Shown here: positions 52,943 through 63,934 of the stretch, piece by piece
Position numbering within the stretch: the first letter of the stretch is position 1
Layout of the letters: every line of letters starts with the position of its first letter
NCBI RefSeq assembly: GCF_002797915.1
Contig: NZ_PGTY01000001.1
Span: 1-64,000 of the forward strand
Source: Yoonia maricola
Lineage (GTDB): Bacteria; Pseudomonadota; Alphaproteobacteria; Rhodobacterales; Rhodobacteraceae
Length of the DNA stretch: 64,000 nucleotides
Direction: 5' to 3'
Notes under the pieces: model-generated
The model's database searches: none
Seen by the model: the letters and a program-made list of their open reading frames with translations, nothing else
What the model was told of the DNA's origin: nothing
Program-made: the position numbers and the translations under genes

Positions 52943-54375
52943 CTTTTGACTACGATCTTTTCGTCATTGGTGGCGGCTCTGGCGGTGTGCGCGCTGCGCG
53001 CGTTGCGTCGGCCACAGGGGCTAAAGTGGCGCTCGCCGAAGAATACCGCATGGGCGGCACATGTGTGATCAGGGGCTGCGTGCCCAAAAAGCTGATGGTC
53101 TTTGCGTCGGGCTATTCCGAGATGTTCGACGATGCCCGTGCTTACGGATGGGATGTGCAGGATGGCCCATTTGATTGGCCAAAGTTCAGCACCAAGCTGA
53201 ATACCGAACTCGACCGGTTAGAGGGGATTTACCGCAAGCTGCTGGACGGATCCAATGTCGAAATCGTGGATGCCCGCGCCACGGTGAAAGACCCGCATAC
53301 AGTCACACTTTCCACCGGCAAAGACGTGACGGCCAAACATATCCTTGTGGCCACGGGCGGCCGCCCGGTCATCCCCGACATGCCGGGGGCAGAATTGGGC
53401 ATCACCTCGAACGAGATTTTCCAGCTCAAGGAAATGCCAAAATCTATCTTGATTATCGGCGGCGGTTATATCGCGTCGGAATTTGCAGGTATCCTCAATG
53501 GGCTTGGCGTCAAAGTGACCCAATTCTACCGTGGCGCACAAATCCTGCGGGGGTTTGATGATGAGGCGCGCGGCCTCGTCGCAGAAGGCATGCGAGCCAA
53601 AGGCGTCGATCTTCATTTGGGCACCAACATCGTCGAGATGCGCGAAGCCACAGATGCTGATCTTGAAGGTGCATCACATGGTGTCCCGATGGAGGGCGGA
53701 CGCCCCGTTGCCATGTCCGGGGCCGGGACCGGCAAAGGTATCTGGGTCAAGGCGACCAACGGGACAGAGCAGGTCTTTGATCAGGTCATGTTCGCAACAG
53801 GCCGCGCACCAAACACCGACGACATGGGGCTGCAAGCCACCGGTGTCGAAGTGGGGCGGCGGGGTGAGATCATGGTCGATGAATACAGCCAGACGGCGGT
53901 ACCTTCGATCTATGCCATCGGCGATGTGACCAATCGGGTGCAGTTGACGCCGGTTGCGATCCGCGAAGGGATGGCCTTTGTTGAAACCGTCTTTAAGGGC
54001 AATCCAACTCCGGTTGATCACGCGCTGATCCCATCGGCTGTCTTCACGCAGCCTGAACTGGGTACTGTGGGCCTGACCGAAGAGGAAGCACGCGACATCG
54101 AACCGGTCGAAATTTACTGCACCAGCTTCAAACCAATGAACCATGCTTTCGCCGGACGTGATGACAGGGTGTTAATGAAACTTGTGGTCAGCATCGCAAC
54201 CCGAAAGGTGCTAGGTTGTCATATCGTCGCAGATCATGCTGGCGAAATGATTCAATTGGCAGGGATTGCAGTTAAGATGGGGGCCACAAAGGAAGATTTT
54301 GACCGTACGGTTGCAGTTCACCCCACGATGGCCGAAGAACTGGTGACAATGAAGGAACCGATGCGCACCGCTTGA
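52939..54375 (+). CDS. gor: glutathione-disulfide reductase
   Basis: 478 residues. The flavoprotein reduces GSSG with NADPH. The FAD fold is DLFVIGGGSGGVRAARVA; the redox-active disulfide is in GGTCVIRGCVPKKL; the NADPH fold has IIGGGYIASEFAGILNGLG. The C-terminal dimer domain supplies the catalytic His in VAVHPTMAEELVTM. An insert of about 25 residues (ASHGVPMEGGRPVAMSGAGT) in the NADPH domain is unusual in length. ATGA overlap with the preceding gene. Confidence 0.94.
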   Translation: MTFDYDLFVIGGGSGGVRAARVASATGAKVALAEEYRMGGTCVIRGCVPKKLMVFASGYSEMFDDARAYGWDVQDGPFDWPKFSTKLNTELDRLEGIYRKLLDGSNVEIVDARATVKDPHTVTLSTGKDVTAKHILVATGGRPVIPDMPGAELGITSNEIFQLKEMPKSILIIGGGYIASEFAGILNGLGVKVTQFYRGAQILRGFDDEARGLVAEGMRAKGVDLHLGTNIVEMREATDADLEGASHGVPMEGGRPVAMSGAGTGKGIWVKATNGTEQVFDQVMFATGRAPNTDDMGLQATGVEVGRRGEIMVDEYSQTAVPSIYAIGDVTNRVQLTPVAIREGMAFVETVFKGNPTPVDHALIPSAVFTQPELGTVGLTEEEARDIEPVEIYCTSFKPMNHAFAGRDDRVLMKLVVSIATRKVLGCHIVADHAGEMIQLAGIAVKMGATKEDFDRTVAVHPTMAEELVTMKEPMRTA

Positions 54376-54453
54376 TTTCGACAGATCAAGCCACACATGG
54401 CATTGGGAGAGCCCGCGATGGTGGGGTATCGCTGAAAGGAAGCATAGGAAACA

Positions 54454-55596
54454 ATGGCAGGAAATAACGGTGGCCCTTGGGGCGGCGGTGGAAACAACGG
54501 CTCTGGCGGCAAAAATGACGATGACCGCGATAGTGGTGGTCGCAGACCAGGCAATGACGGTCCGAACATTCCCGAGATTGATGAACTGGTTAATAAAGGC
54601 CGTGAACAGCTACGTGTGCTGATGGGCGGCGGCGGCAATGGCAGTGGTGGATCCTCTGGCAGTGGCGGCGGCGGCCCGCAGGTGACGCGCGGTATGGTGG
54701 GGCTTGGTTTTGCCGCGGCTTTCATCGGGTGGCTTGCGGCGTCTTTCTACACAGTGCGTCCCGAAGAAAACTCGGTCGAGCTTTTCTTGGGCGAATTTCT
54801 TGCCGTGGGTGAGCCGGGTTTGAACTTTGCACCTTGGCCATTGGTCACGCGCGAAGTCATCGCAGTAACAACGGAACGCAACATCGACATCGGCACCAGC
54901 CGGTCCGGGATGGATGCAGGTCTTATGCTGACCGGTGACGAAAACATCGTGGACATTGATTTTCAGGTTGTCTGGAACATCACCGATCCGCAAACCTATC
55001 TCTTCAACCTCGCCGATCCGCCTCAAACAATCGAAGCAACCGCCGAGTCCGCAATGCGCGAGATTATTTCACAGTCCGAACTGGCCCCAATCCTCAACCG
55101 GGACCGTGGTGCGATTGCTGACCGACTGGCCGATCTGATCCAAAGCACATTGGACAGCTACGATTCAGGGGTGAACATCATCCGTGTCAACTTTGACAAG
55201 GCCGACCCGCCCGAACCCGTTATCGCCTCGTTCCGCGCCGTTCAGGATGCCGAACAGGAACGTGACCGGGTGCAAAACGTGGCTGACGCCTACGCCAACC
55301 AGGTGGTTGCCGAAGCGCGTGGTGAAGCCGCCCAAATCCTTGAACAAGCCGAAGGGTATCGGGCCCGCGTGGTGAACGAAGCGACAGGTGAAGCAAGCCG
55401 TTTCCTTGCCGTCTTGGGAGAGTACGAACAAGCGCCAGAGGTCACACGCAAGCGCCTCTATCTGGAAACAATGGAAAGCGTCCTTGGCGGCGTTGACATC
55501 ATCTTGCTGGACGAAGGCCAAGGGGGCGGGCAGGGCGTTGTGCCATATCTGCCGCTCAATGAGCTACGTCGCAATACAACTGAGGGGACAAACTAA
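54454..55596 (+). CDS. hflK: FtsH protease modulator HflK
   Basis: 380 residues. A Gly/Asn-rich N-terminal region (GGPWGGGGNNGSGGKNDDDR) precedes a membrane helix near residues 85-103 and an SPFH/band-7 domain (VTTERNIDIGT, FQVVWNITDPQTYLFNL). HflK with HflC forms a membrane cage around FtsH and limits degradation of membrane proteins. The coiled coil QDAEQERDRVQNVADAYANQ is intact. It overlaps hflC by one base (TAATG). GAAAGGAAGC precedes the ATG. Confidence 0.94.
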   Translation: MAGNNGGPWGGGGNNGSGGKNDDDRDSGGRRPGNDGPNIPEIDELVNKGREQLRVLMGGGGNGSGGSSGSGGGGPQVTRGMVGLGFAAAFIGWLAASFYTVRPEENSVELFLGEFLAVGEPGLNFAPWPLVTREVIAVTTERNIDIGTSRSGMDAGLMLTGDENIVDIDFQVVWNITDPQTYLFNLADPPQTIEATAESAMREIISQSELAPILNRDRGAIADRLADLIQSTLDSYDSGVNIIRVNFDKADPPEPVIASFRAVQDAEQERDRVQNVADAYANQVVAEARGEAAQILEQAEGYRARVVNEATGEASRFLAVLGEYEQAPEVTRKRLYLETMESVLGGVDIILLDEGQGGGQGVVPYLPLNELRRNTTEGTN

Positions 55597-56474
55597 TGCG
55601 TAAGTCAGCATTCCTTCTACCCGCAGTTGCGGTCGTTATCATCGGCATCATGTCCTCACTTTTCATTGTGGATGAACGTGAAAAGGCGCTGGTGCTCCAG
55701 TTCGGTCAGATCGTGAAAGTGCAGGAAGAACCCGGTCTGGGGTTCAAAATCCCGCTGATCCAAGAGGTCGTACGCTATGACGACCGTATCCTTAGCCGTG
55801 ATCTGGAACCTCTCGAGGTGACACCATCAGATGACCGCCGTTTGGTTGTCGATGCATTCGCCCGCTACCGCATCGCAGATGTCGAACAGTTCCGCCGCGC
55901 CGTCGGTGTCGGCGGGGAAGAGGCGGCGGCGCGCCGTCTTGACAGTATTCTGCGCGCTGAAACGCGCGAGGTTCTGGGTTCGGTTTCCTCGAACGATATT
56001 TTGTCGGTGGATCGTGCGGGTTTGATGCTGCGTATCCGTAACGAGGCGATTACCCAGGCGCGTGCACTTGGCTTGCAGGTGATCGACGTGCGCCTGAAGC
56101 GGACCGATCTGCCACCTGAAAACCTCAACGCCACATACGAACGGATGAAGGCGGAACGTGACCGGGAAGCCGCAGATGAACGCGCGCGTGGTAACGAAGC
56201 CGCCCAGCGTATTCGTGCGGGTGCAGATCGTACCGTGATCGAACTAGTGTCAGAAGCACAGCGCGAAAGCCAGATCATTCAGGGTGAGGCTGATGCGCAG
56301 CGCAACGAAATCTTTGCATCTGCATTCGGTCGCGACCCGGAGTTCTTTGAATTCTACCGTTCAATGACGGCCTATCAGCGTTCTCTGCGGCCGGGTAACT
56401 CGACCATGGTCCTGTCACCTGACAATGACTTCTTCAACTTCTTGAAGTCCGATCAGGGCCGCAACGCAGACTAA
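55596..56474 (+). CDS. hflC: FtsH protease modulator HflC
   Basis: 292 residues. A single N-terminal membrane anchor (FLLPAVAVVIIGIMSSLFIV) is followed by the SPFH domain (FIVDEREKALVLQFGQIVKV, DDRILSRDLEPLEVTPSDDR) and a coiled coil with AERDREAADERARGNEAAQR. Acts with HflK on FtsH. It starts on the last base of the hflK stop and a terminator follows 20-50 bp after its stop. Confidence 0.95.
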   Translation: MRKSAFLLPAVAVVIIGIMSSLFIVDEREKALVLQFGQIVKVQEEPGLGFKIPLIQEVVRYDDRILSRDLEPLEVTPSDDRRLVVDAFARYRIADVEQFRRAVGVGGEEAAARRLDSILRAETREVLGSVSSNDILSVDRAGLMLRIRNEAITQARALGLQVIDVRLKRTDLPPENLNATYERMKAERDREAADERARGNEAAQRIRAGADRTVIELVSEAQRESQIIQGEADAQRNEIFASAFGRDPEFFEFYRSMTAYQRSLRPGNSTMVLSPDNDFFNFLKSDQGRNAD

Positions 56475-56495
56475 GCGACCAAAAATCTGTCATGC

Positions 56496-56524
56496 AAAGG
56501 GCCAGCCATCCGGTTGGCCCTTTT
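56496..56524 (+). terminator. rho-independent terminator after hflC
   Basis: AAAGGGCCA / TGGCCCTTT, 9-bp stem with a 10-nt loop, followed by TTTTGCG. It closes the hflK-hflC unit. Confidence 0.82.
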
Positions 56525-56719
56525 GCGTTGCGGTCCCGAAGCAAAGATTACTTGTTGACCGGTGGGCGCCGCACAACCCATACACCGCCATTCACGTCCT
56601 GTTGAGCATAAAAGAGCGAAGTTTGCGTTGCGCTGTCGGCGTACTACATAGATCATCAGGAAAAAGAGAACGGGTCAGCAGCGCTGCCCGCCCATGTCCA
56701 AGACAAAGGAGATTTGCCC

Positions 56720-58198
56720 GTGAAAGCCAAGGCAATCGCAATTCAACAAGACCAACAGCGCCTTCGCCGTTTGGTCGCAGCACTCGTGACAACACTGGTT
56801 ATAGCCTTCGCCATGGTGCTGGCACAGGTGACACCGGTCAACGCACAGTCGCGCCCCACAACCTTCGCCGACCTGGCCGAACAGGTCAGCCCTTCGGTTG
56901 TGAATATTACCACAAGTACAACAGTCGCCGGACGTACAGGGCCACAGGGGTTGGTACCTGAAGGGTCCCCGTTCGAGGATTTCTTCAACGATCTGGAACG
57001 CGGCCCCGGTCAAGGTACACAGCGCTCTTCGGCGCTCGGATCTGGTTTTGTGATTTCTGCGGATGGCTACATCGTCACAAATAATCACGTCATCGACGGC
57101 GCGGATGAGATCCTGATCGAATTCTACCCCGGCGGTGAACCCGCTGTGCCTGCCGAACTGATCGGCACGGACCCCAACACAGATATCGCCGTTCTGAAAG
57201 TTGATCTTGAAGACCTGCCCTTTGTGGAATTCGGCGACAGCACTGCTGTCGGCTCCCGCGTGGGTGATTGGGTGATGGCAATGGGTAACCCATTGGGTCA
57301 GGGGTTCTCAGTCTCGGCCGGTATTGTATCGGCGCGTGATCGTGCGCTTTCTGGCACCTATGACGACTATATCCAGACAGATGCCGCGATTAACCGCGGC
57401 AACTCGGGCGGACCACTTTTTAACATGGATGGTAAAGTGATCGGCGTGAACACGGCGATCCTGTCGCCCAACGGCGGCTCTATCGGCATCGGCTTCGCAA
57501 TGTCTTCGGCTGTTGTAACCAACGTGGTTGATCAACTGATCGAGTTCGGCGAAACCCGCCGCGGCTGGCTGGGCGTGCGCATTCAGGATGTAACGCCTGA
57601 TATGGTGGACGCGATCGAAGGGCTTGATCTGGCCCGTGGTGCACTGGTCACTGACGTGCCTGCTGGTCCCGCCGAAAACGCCGGCATGCTGGCCGGTGAT
57701 GTGATCCTCAACTTCGATAGTACAGAGATTGAAGATACCCGTGAATTGGTGCGGATCGTCGGGAACTCACCCGTTGGCAAAGAGGTCCCCGTGGCCGTTC
57801 TGCGCGATGGTGAAATGGAAGACCTGATCGTCGTTTTGGGGCGCCGCGAGACATCTGAAGCGGTGGCTTTCCCTGCCTCAACCGAAGAAGAAGCGCCGGA
57901 GCAGTCGGAAATTCTGGGCCTTACATTGTCCTCGATCACGCCGGAACTGACCGATCAGTTCTCGCTGACGGTAGAGACCGGTTTGGTGATCACAGGTATC
58001 AACCCCGATTCCGAGGCCGCATCCAAGGGTCTGATCGAAGGTGACGTGATCACCGAAGCAGGGCAGGAGGCCGTTACTTCGGTTTCTGATCTAGAAGAGC
58101 GGATCGAAGCGGCCACAGAGGCCGGACGCAGATCCCTTCTGCTGCTGGTACGTCGCGGCGGTGATCCGCGCTTTGTGGCACTTGTTCTGGAAGAGTAG
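56720..58198 (+). CDS. Do-family periplasmic serine endoprotease (DegP/DegQ type)
   Basis: 492 residues. A membrane-spanning signal segment (ALVTTLVIAFAMVLAQVTPV) leads to a trypsin-like domain with triad His123 (NNHVIDG), Asp155 (NTDIAVLK) and Ser229 (RGNSGGPLF). Two PDZ domains follow (about 265-370 and 385-490, e.g. GWLGVRIQDV and LGLTLSSITP). It degrades or refolds misfolded envelope proteins. GTG 56720 is chosen: AAGGAG lies 8 nt upstream, better than TTG 56714. It follows hflKC, fitting an envelope-quality block. Confidence 0.94.
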   Translation: MKAKAIAIQQDQQRLRRLVAALVTTLVIAFAMVLAQVTPVNAQSRPTTFADLAEQVSPSVVNITTSTTVAGRTGPQGLVPEGSPFEDFFNDLERGPGQGTQRSSALGSGFVISADGYIVTNNHVIDGADEILIEFYPGGEPAVPAELIGTDPNTDIAVLKVDLEDLPFVEFGDSTAVGSRVGDWVMAMGNPLGQGFSVSAGIVSARDRALSGTYDDYIQTDAAINRGNSGGPLFNMDGKVIGVNTAILSPNGGSIGIGFAMSSAVVTNVVDQLIEFGETRRGWLGVRIQDVTPDMVDAIEGLDLARGALVTDVPAGPAENAGMLAGDVILNFDSTEIEDTRELVRIVGNSPVGKEVPVAVLRDGEMEDLIVVLGRRETSEAVAFPASTEEEAPEQSEILGLTLSSITPELTDQFSLTVETGLVITGINPDSEAASKGLIEGDVITEAGQEAVTSVSDLEERIEAATEAGRRSLLLLVRRGGDPRFVALVLEE

Positions 58199-58223
58199 AA
58201 CAGCGTCATTGATGTTTTTTTAC

Positions 58224-58253
58224 AAAGGCGGTCCCAGCGGGGCCGCCTTTTTT
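58224..58253 (+). terminator. rho-independent terminator after the Do-family protease gene
   Basis: GGCGGTCCC / GGGGCCGCC, 9-bp stem including one G-U, with a short AGC loop, followed by TTTTTTC. Lies 26 bp after the protease stop. Confidence 0.9.
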
Positions 58254-58345
58254 CTTGGCCTTGTGTGTTCATGGAACGGTCTTCTACGCGGCACCGTTGT
58301 GATGCCTCCGGCGGAAGTTTGATTGGACATAGAAAAGACGAGTTT

Positions 58346-58729
58346 TCAGCGCTCGTTCTGCGGTAAGCCATCGGTGATATCGTAGTAGTCACCTTTTTCG
58401 CTGACATAGATATGCCGCGCCAGTTTCGTGCCTGTCGGCGTATCAAAGGCTCCCATGGCCACGCCCGTCCAATCCTGAAATACGGGGTCCCAGAACAACG
58501 TTGATCCGCAGGTTTTGCAAAATCCACGCCGGACTTTTTGCGATGACTGATACCAGCCAACATGCGCCTCGCCGCTGACTTGTAACGCCGTGCGGGGAAC
58601 ATCAACCGATGCTTCGTAATGGCCGGAATGTTTGCGGCACTCGGTGCAATGGCAGGCGCTTATCTCTGGCAGCTCACCCGTGATTGTGAATGTAACCGCA
58701 CTGCAAAGGCAGCTTCCGCGATGTATCAT
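58346..58729 (-). CDS. GFA (glutathione-dependent formaldehyde-activating) family protein
   Basis: 127 residues. The zinc-binding cysteines of the GFA/CENP-V fold are all present: GSCLCSAV (C7, C9), ACHCTECRKHSG (C26, C28, C31) and FCKTCGSTLFW (two more). GFA proteins may handle S-hydroxymethylglutathione or other sulfur adducts; many members have no known activity. Its ATG is 9 bp from the TRAP permease stop on the same strand, but no shared function is evident. Confidence 0.92.
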   Translation of the reverse strand: MIHRGSCLCSAVTFTITGELPEISACHCTECRKHSGHYEASVDVPRTALQVSGEAHVGWYQSSQKVRRGFCKTCGSTLFWDPVFQDWTGVAMGAFDTPTGTKLARHIYVSEKGDYYDITDGLPQNER

Positions 58730-58738
58730 GTTGTGTCC

Positions 58739-60832
58739 CTAGGCTGGTGCAGTCTGGTGCAACTGTCGCGCATTCAGGGCCAAAAGCACAAGCACCACGG
58801 CCGCCCCGCCGATATGCACGACCATAGGCGCAGGCCAAATGCAGGCTGCCCCGGCAAACCCTGCGATGATCCGCATGACCGGGTTTAGCGGCGCTTCCAT
58901 ACAGCCCTGTAGCGCGCCTGCAAGCCCATAGATGCCAACCACCCCAAACGCAAAGATCACGATCATCGCGCCCCAATCGCCCGACAGGAACGGGGTATAG
59001 GCCATCATCAAGGGCACGATATAAAGACCTTTCGCCAACTTCCAGCTGGCAAAGCCGGTCGCCATCGCAGGGGCCTTGGCAATCGCGGCTGCCGTAAATG
59101 CAGCCAATGCAACAGGCGGTGTCACGTTGCTGTCTTGGCTCAGCCAGAAGATAATCATATGCGCCGACAGGATTGCCGCGACTGTCACGTCTTGCGGCAC
59201 AACCAGATCGCGCAAGGGTGCTGCCACTTCCAATGGAAGTGCGCGTATGATGGCTGTCGCGCTTTCAGTTGTCAGTGGTCCGGTCAGCACCGATGGGTCC
59301 GGCACGCCAAACATCAGCACCGCATTGCCCGCGTCGCCCAATGTGCCTGCCGCTAATGCCTCAATCACAAAACGGTCCGCGATCATCCCTGCAAGGGCAG
59401 GGGCCGAAAGCGTGGCGAGGACGATATAGGCCGCCGTGACAGGCAACCCCATGCCCAACACAAGGCTGGCAATCGCGACCATCACGATAGCGATCAGCAG
59501 GTTGCCCCCGGCCCAATCCGCGATCATCAGGCTGAAGGTGTTCCCGATCCCTGCCGTGGCGATCACGTTAACAACAAGACCCACCGCGCACAGCAGAACA
59601 GCCGTCATAATCATGCCCTTGGTGCCCATCACCAGTGCCTCAAACACAGCGCGCGGGCCCATCGGGTTTTGGGTCAGCCAGCTGGACGCGATCACCGCCA
59701 AGATACCAAATACGGCGGCATAGGCCGGCGTAAAGCCCGATACAAGCATCGCGATCAACCCCCCGATAGGGATCACAAAACTCGCGCCACCTTTCTTAAA
59801 AGCCGATCCAACAGTCTCGCCATCGCTTTCCATCGGTGGCAGGCCTAAACGGCGCGCTTCGATCCGCACGAAAAAAACCACAGACAGAAAGTAGAGCAGT
59901 GCAGGGAGTGCCGCCACTGCAACGATGGTTTCGTAGGGAATTTGCGTAAAGCTCGCCATCACAAAGGCACCCGCGCCCATAATTGGAGGCATCAACTGCC
60001 CCCCCGTCGAAGACGCCGCCTCGACCCCGCCAGCGAATTTGGGGGGAAAGCCTGCCTTCTTCATCAAAGGGATCGTAATCACACCCGTGGATGCAGTATT
60101 TGCCACAGCCGATCCTGAAATCGTGCCCGTCAGACCAGAGGCGATGACAGCCACAATCCCCGGTCCACCCACCAAACGCCCCGCTATGGCGCGGGCGATA
60201 TTGATAACAAAATCGCCAGCGCCCGAGCGCAGCAGGAACGCACCAAAGATGATGAACAGGAACACGAAGGTTGATGATATCCGCGCAATCGTGCCGAACA
60301 TTGCATCGTCCCCAAAGATCGACCGGAACGCGATGGATTCCCAACTCAGCCCCGGAAAGGAAAACACCCCGCCAATCAACTGACCCCACCAGCCGACATA
60401 GGAAATCGCAATCACGATCAGGCAGGGGATCACCCATCCCGTCAACCGCCGCGTCAACTCAATAGCGCCAACGATACAAATCACAGAGGCTGCCCAGTCA
60501 AGGGGCGAGAATTTGACGTCACGGTCGTAGATGCCTTGTTCGGCAAAGGGCAGATAGATCGCTGCCGCGGCGACAAGGATGCCAAGGGTTAAATCAAATG
60601 CCAGCATCGGTTTGCTGCGTGTCTTGCCCTTGATAAGCGGATGGAGGATGGCGGCAAGAAAAGCGAAGCCCGCAAAGTGATAGGCATTGCGATGGAATTC
60701 GGAAATGATCGGGTCAAAGGCCACGTAGATGTGCCCAACCGCAATCAGAAAACACAGTATGGCAAGGGCAGTATTGGTCAGTCCGGTGAAGTCGCGTTGC
60801 GCTGCTGCCTCGACAGGGGTTTCATCAGACAT
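58739..60832 (-). CDS. TRAP transporter fused permease (DctQM type, TAXI system)
   Basis: 697 residues. The fused permease carries four N-terminal DctQ-like helices (residues 20-150) and a DctM-like domain with about 12 more, including GPGIVAVIASGLTGTISGSA, the KKAGFPPKFAGGVEAASSTG block and GAGAFVMASFTQIP. It is the membrane channel of a TAXI-type TRAP symporter driven by an ion gradient. The binding protein gene lies 57 bp upstream on the same strand, with a hairpin between. The substrate is probably a carboxylate; unknown. Confidence 0.94.
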   Translation of the reverse strand: MSDETPVEAAAQRDFTGLTNTALAILCFLIAVGHIYVAFDPIISEFHRNAYHFAGFAFLAAILHPLIKGKTRSKPMLAFDLTLGILVAAAAIYLPFAEQGIYDRDVKFSPLDWAASVICIVGAIELTRRLTGWVIPCLIVIAISYVGWWGQLIGGVFSFPGLSWESIAFRSIFGDDAMFGTIARISSTFVFLFIIFGAFLLRSGAGDFVINIARAIAGRLVGGPGIVAVIASGLTGTISGSAVANTASTGVITIPLMKKAGFPPKFAGGVEAASSTGGQLMPPIMGAGAFVMASFTQIPYETIVAVAALPALLYFLSVVFFVRIEARRLGLPPMESDGETVGSAFKKGGASFVIPIGGLIAMLVSGFTPAYAAVFGILAVIASSWLTQNPMGPRAVFEALVMGTKGMIMTAVLLCAVGLVVNVIATAGIGNTFSLMIADWAGGNLLIAIVMVAIASLVLGMGLPVTAAYIVLATLSAPALAGMIADRFVIEALAAGTLGDAGNAVLMFGVPDPSVLTGPLTTESATAIIRALPLEVAAPLRDLVVPQDVTVAAILSAHMIIFWLSQDSNVTPPVALAAFTAAAIAKAPAMATGFASWKLAKGLYIVPLMMAYTPFLSGDWGAMIVIFAFGVVGIYGLAGALQGCMEAPLNPVMRIIAGFAGAACIWPAPMVVHIGGAAVVLVLLALNARQLHQTAPA

Positions 60833-60855
60833 ATGCGTCCCCTCAATTGCAAAAC

Positions 60856-60881
60856 GACCCGCACCGTATCGGATGCGGGCC
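60856..60881 (-). terminator. attenuator-like hairpin between TAXI binding protein and permease genes
   Basis: On the minus strand GGCCCGCA / TGCGGGTC (8 bp with one G-U) and a 10-nt loop, followed by GTTTTG. It lies within the 57-bp gap of the TRAP operon and would leave more message for the binding protein than for the permease, as is usual for such systems. Confidence 0.68.
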
Positions 60882-60889
60882 GCAGTATT

Positions 60890-61897
60890 TTAGTTTGCGA
60901 TCAGACGCTCAGGGATCTCGATCCCTTGCTCTTGATAAAACCGTGCCGCACCGGGGTGCAGGGGTACGGGCAAGCCAGCAATTGCAGCTTCCAGCGCCAT
61001 GGCCTTTGTGGCCGGGTGAATCGCCTGCAAGAAGGGCAGGTTTTCATAGATCGTCTTGGTAATCTGATAGACGTTTTCTTCTGGCAGATCCGCATGTGTC
61101 GCAAGGAAATTTGGCTGCGCGATTGTGTTGATGTCTTCAGTCTGGCCCGGATAAGTGCCGGCCTCGATCACATAACGCGTCCACAATCCACGGTCGCCGT
61201 CGGCCATGGCCAGTTGTTCATCTGTAAAATCAAGCATGGTGACACCATCACCGGCCGCTGCCATGAGCTGGCTGATTGCGCCTGTTGGAACACCGGCAGG
61301 TGTGCTGATCCCCTTGACCTGACCGTTTTGAAGCGCCTCAGCCGACGGGCCGTAGCCTGCGAACACAAGCTCATAGTCGGTTTCGATATCCACACCAAAG
61401 CCCGCCATGATGGTCCTGTTCGACCCGATCGTACCAGAATTCTGACGACCCAAGGCCATGCCTTCCCCTGTCAATGCGACCATGTCCTCGATGGTGCCGG
61501 TGGTCGCAACATCAGAGGATACGACAAACTGCTCGACGTTCTGCCACAGCATGGTGACCGAGCGTAGATGCTCTTGCGGTTCATCCACTGGGCCGGTGCC
61601 GGTCGCCGCATAGTAGCCGAACAGACCTTGCAGAATACCAAACTGCGCTTCCCCTTCACGGATCAGCCGGACATTTTCGCCTGACCCGGCAGAGCTGATG
61701 GCAGACATGCCGATGCTTTGGCTCGGCTCAAGCTTGACTTTCACCAATGTCGAAAGAGCCACGCCAACCGGATAATAGGTACCGCCGGTTGATGCGGTGG
61801 CAAGGATATAGCTGGCTTCTTCGGCCTCTTGTGCCTGTGCAACTGGTGCGGCGGCGACAAGACTGGCCGCCAGAACGGCCTTTGATAGATAATGCAT
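60890..61897 (-). CDS. TAXI family TRAP transporter solute-binding protein
   Basis: 335 residues. A signal peptide (MHYLSKAVLAASLVAAAPVA, cut near QAQ-EAE) leads to the TAXI fold, with YILATASTGGTYYPVGVALS at the mature start, SSAGSGENVRLIREGEAQFG and GRQNSGTIGSNRTIMAGFGV. The family's defining TAXI-like motif (ATASTGGTYYPVG) is clear. It delivers its ligand to the fused permease encoded downstream. Ligand unknown; dicarboxylates or amino acids are typical. Confidence 0.94.
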   Translation of the reverse strand: MHYLSKAVLAASLVAAAPVAQAQEAEEASYILATASTGGTYYPVGVALSTLVKVKLEPSQSIGMSAISSAGSGENVRLIREGEAQFGILQGLFGYYAATGTGPVDEPQEHLRSVTMLWQNVEQFVVSSDVATTGTIEDMVALTGEGMALGRQNSGTIGSNRTIMAGFGVDIETDYELVFAGYGPSAEALQNGQVKGISTPAGVPTGAISQLMAAAGDGVTMLDFTDEQLAMADGDRGLWTRYVIEAGTYPGQTEDINTIAQPNFLATHADLPEENVYQITKTIYENLPFLQAIHPATKAMALEAAIAGLPVPLHPGAARFYQEQGIEIPERLIAN

Positions 61898-61948
61898 AGA
61901 ACTCTCCCAATTTTCGGGCCTCCCCGACCCAACGTATGCGAAGGTTAG

Positions 61949-63095
<1,147 letters not shown>

Positions 63096-63099
<4 letters not shown>

Positions 63100-63857
63100 G
63101 TGATCATTGCCACAATTGCGATCAACACAGCAATTTCCGTGATTTGTTGGGTAGCCCCCAAAATATCGCCCGTCTGCCCGCCAATCTTTGCACGGGCCAC
63201 CAAAACACAACCTAAAGTAGTTAAAATTGTAACGATGATTACCCATGGGTAACCTGCAAGCAGGGTAAAACCAGCGGCGATAGCCAACGCCAGCCACACC
63301 GTTGCACCAGCAGGGCGGCCCACGTTCCGGCTTAACCCGCCGTCACGGGCATTGGGCAAAATGGCCATGACCATCACCATACTTGCCCGGCTGACCGCCC
63401 CTGCGGTGATGAAGGCGGCCCAATAGGCCCCAGCCGACACAATCACTACCAAAGCCAGCCAACGGATCAGCAAGGACAGGGCAATCGCGCAAACGCCATA
63501 CACCCCGATATGGCTGTCTTTCATAATCGCCAAGCGGTGCGCCTTGTCCCAACCGCCCCAAAGACCGTCGGCACTATCGGCCAACCCATCTTCATGCATC
63601 GCTCCGGTTATGACGACCGATCCTGCCAGCACCAACCCGGCGGCGATCCCCGACGGGATACCAATCCAAGCCATCAGCGCTGCCGCCGATGCCATGATAA
63701 CGCCCAAGGCAACGCCGACCAACGGATAGGCCCAAGCGGACGCAGCACCCCGATCCATCGCGCGGCCACTATCGACCACGATGGGCAAGCGTGTCAGCAA
63801 ACCCAGTGCAGCGGGTAGATCAACCCGGTCAATCAAAGCATTGTCGTGTTTGTACAA
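63096..63857 (-). CDS. cobS: adenosylcobinamide-GDP ribazoletransferase
   Basis: About 253 residues from TTG 63857. CobS joins adenosylcobinamide-GDP and alpha-ribazole in the last step of cobalamin assembly, in the inner membrane. The motifs TRLPIVVD, VITGAMHEDGLADSADGLWG and GGWDKAHRLAIMKDSHIGVY are typical, with the Asp-rich Mg2+ site in the second. A longer frame reaches 63947, but GGAAGGACGC lies 4-6 nt before the TTG, so the shorter start is preferred. Divergent from cobT; the 3' end overlaps the FG-GAP gene by 4 bp. Confidence 0.92.
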
Positions 63858-63934
63858 AATGCGTCCTTCCGGGGTCTTTCCATCGCCGCTGCGTGCTTTA
63901 AACAAGACAAAGAATTGACCGCAGAGAGGACGCG

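Noticed and set aside
60641..61567. 308-codon plus-strand frame
   Set aside because: Antisense to the TAXI binding protein and permease start; no recognisable domain.
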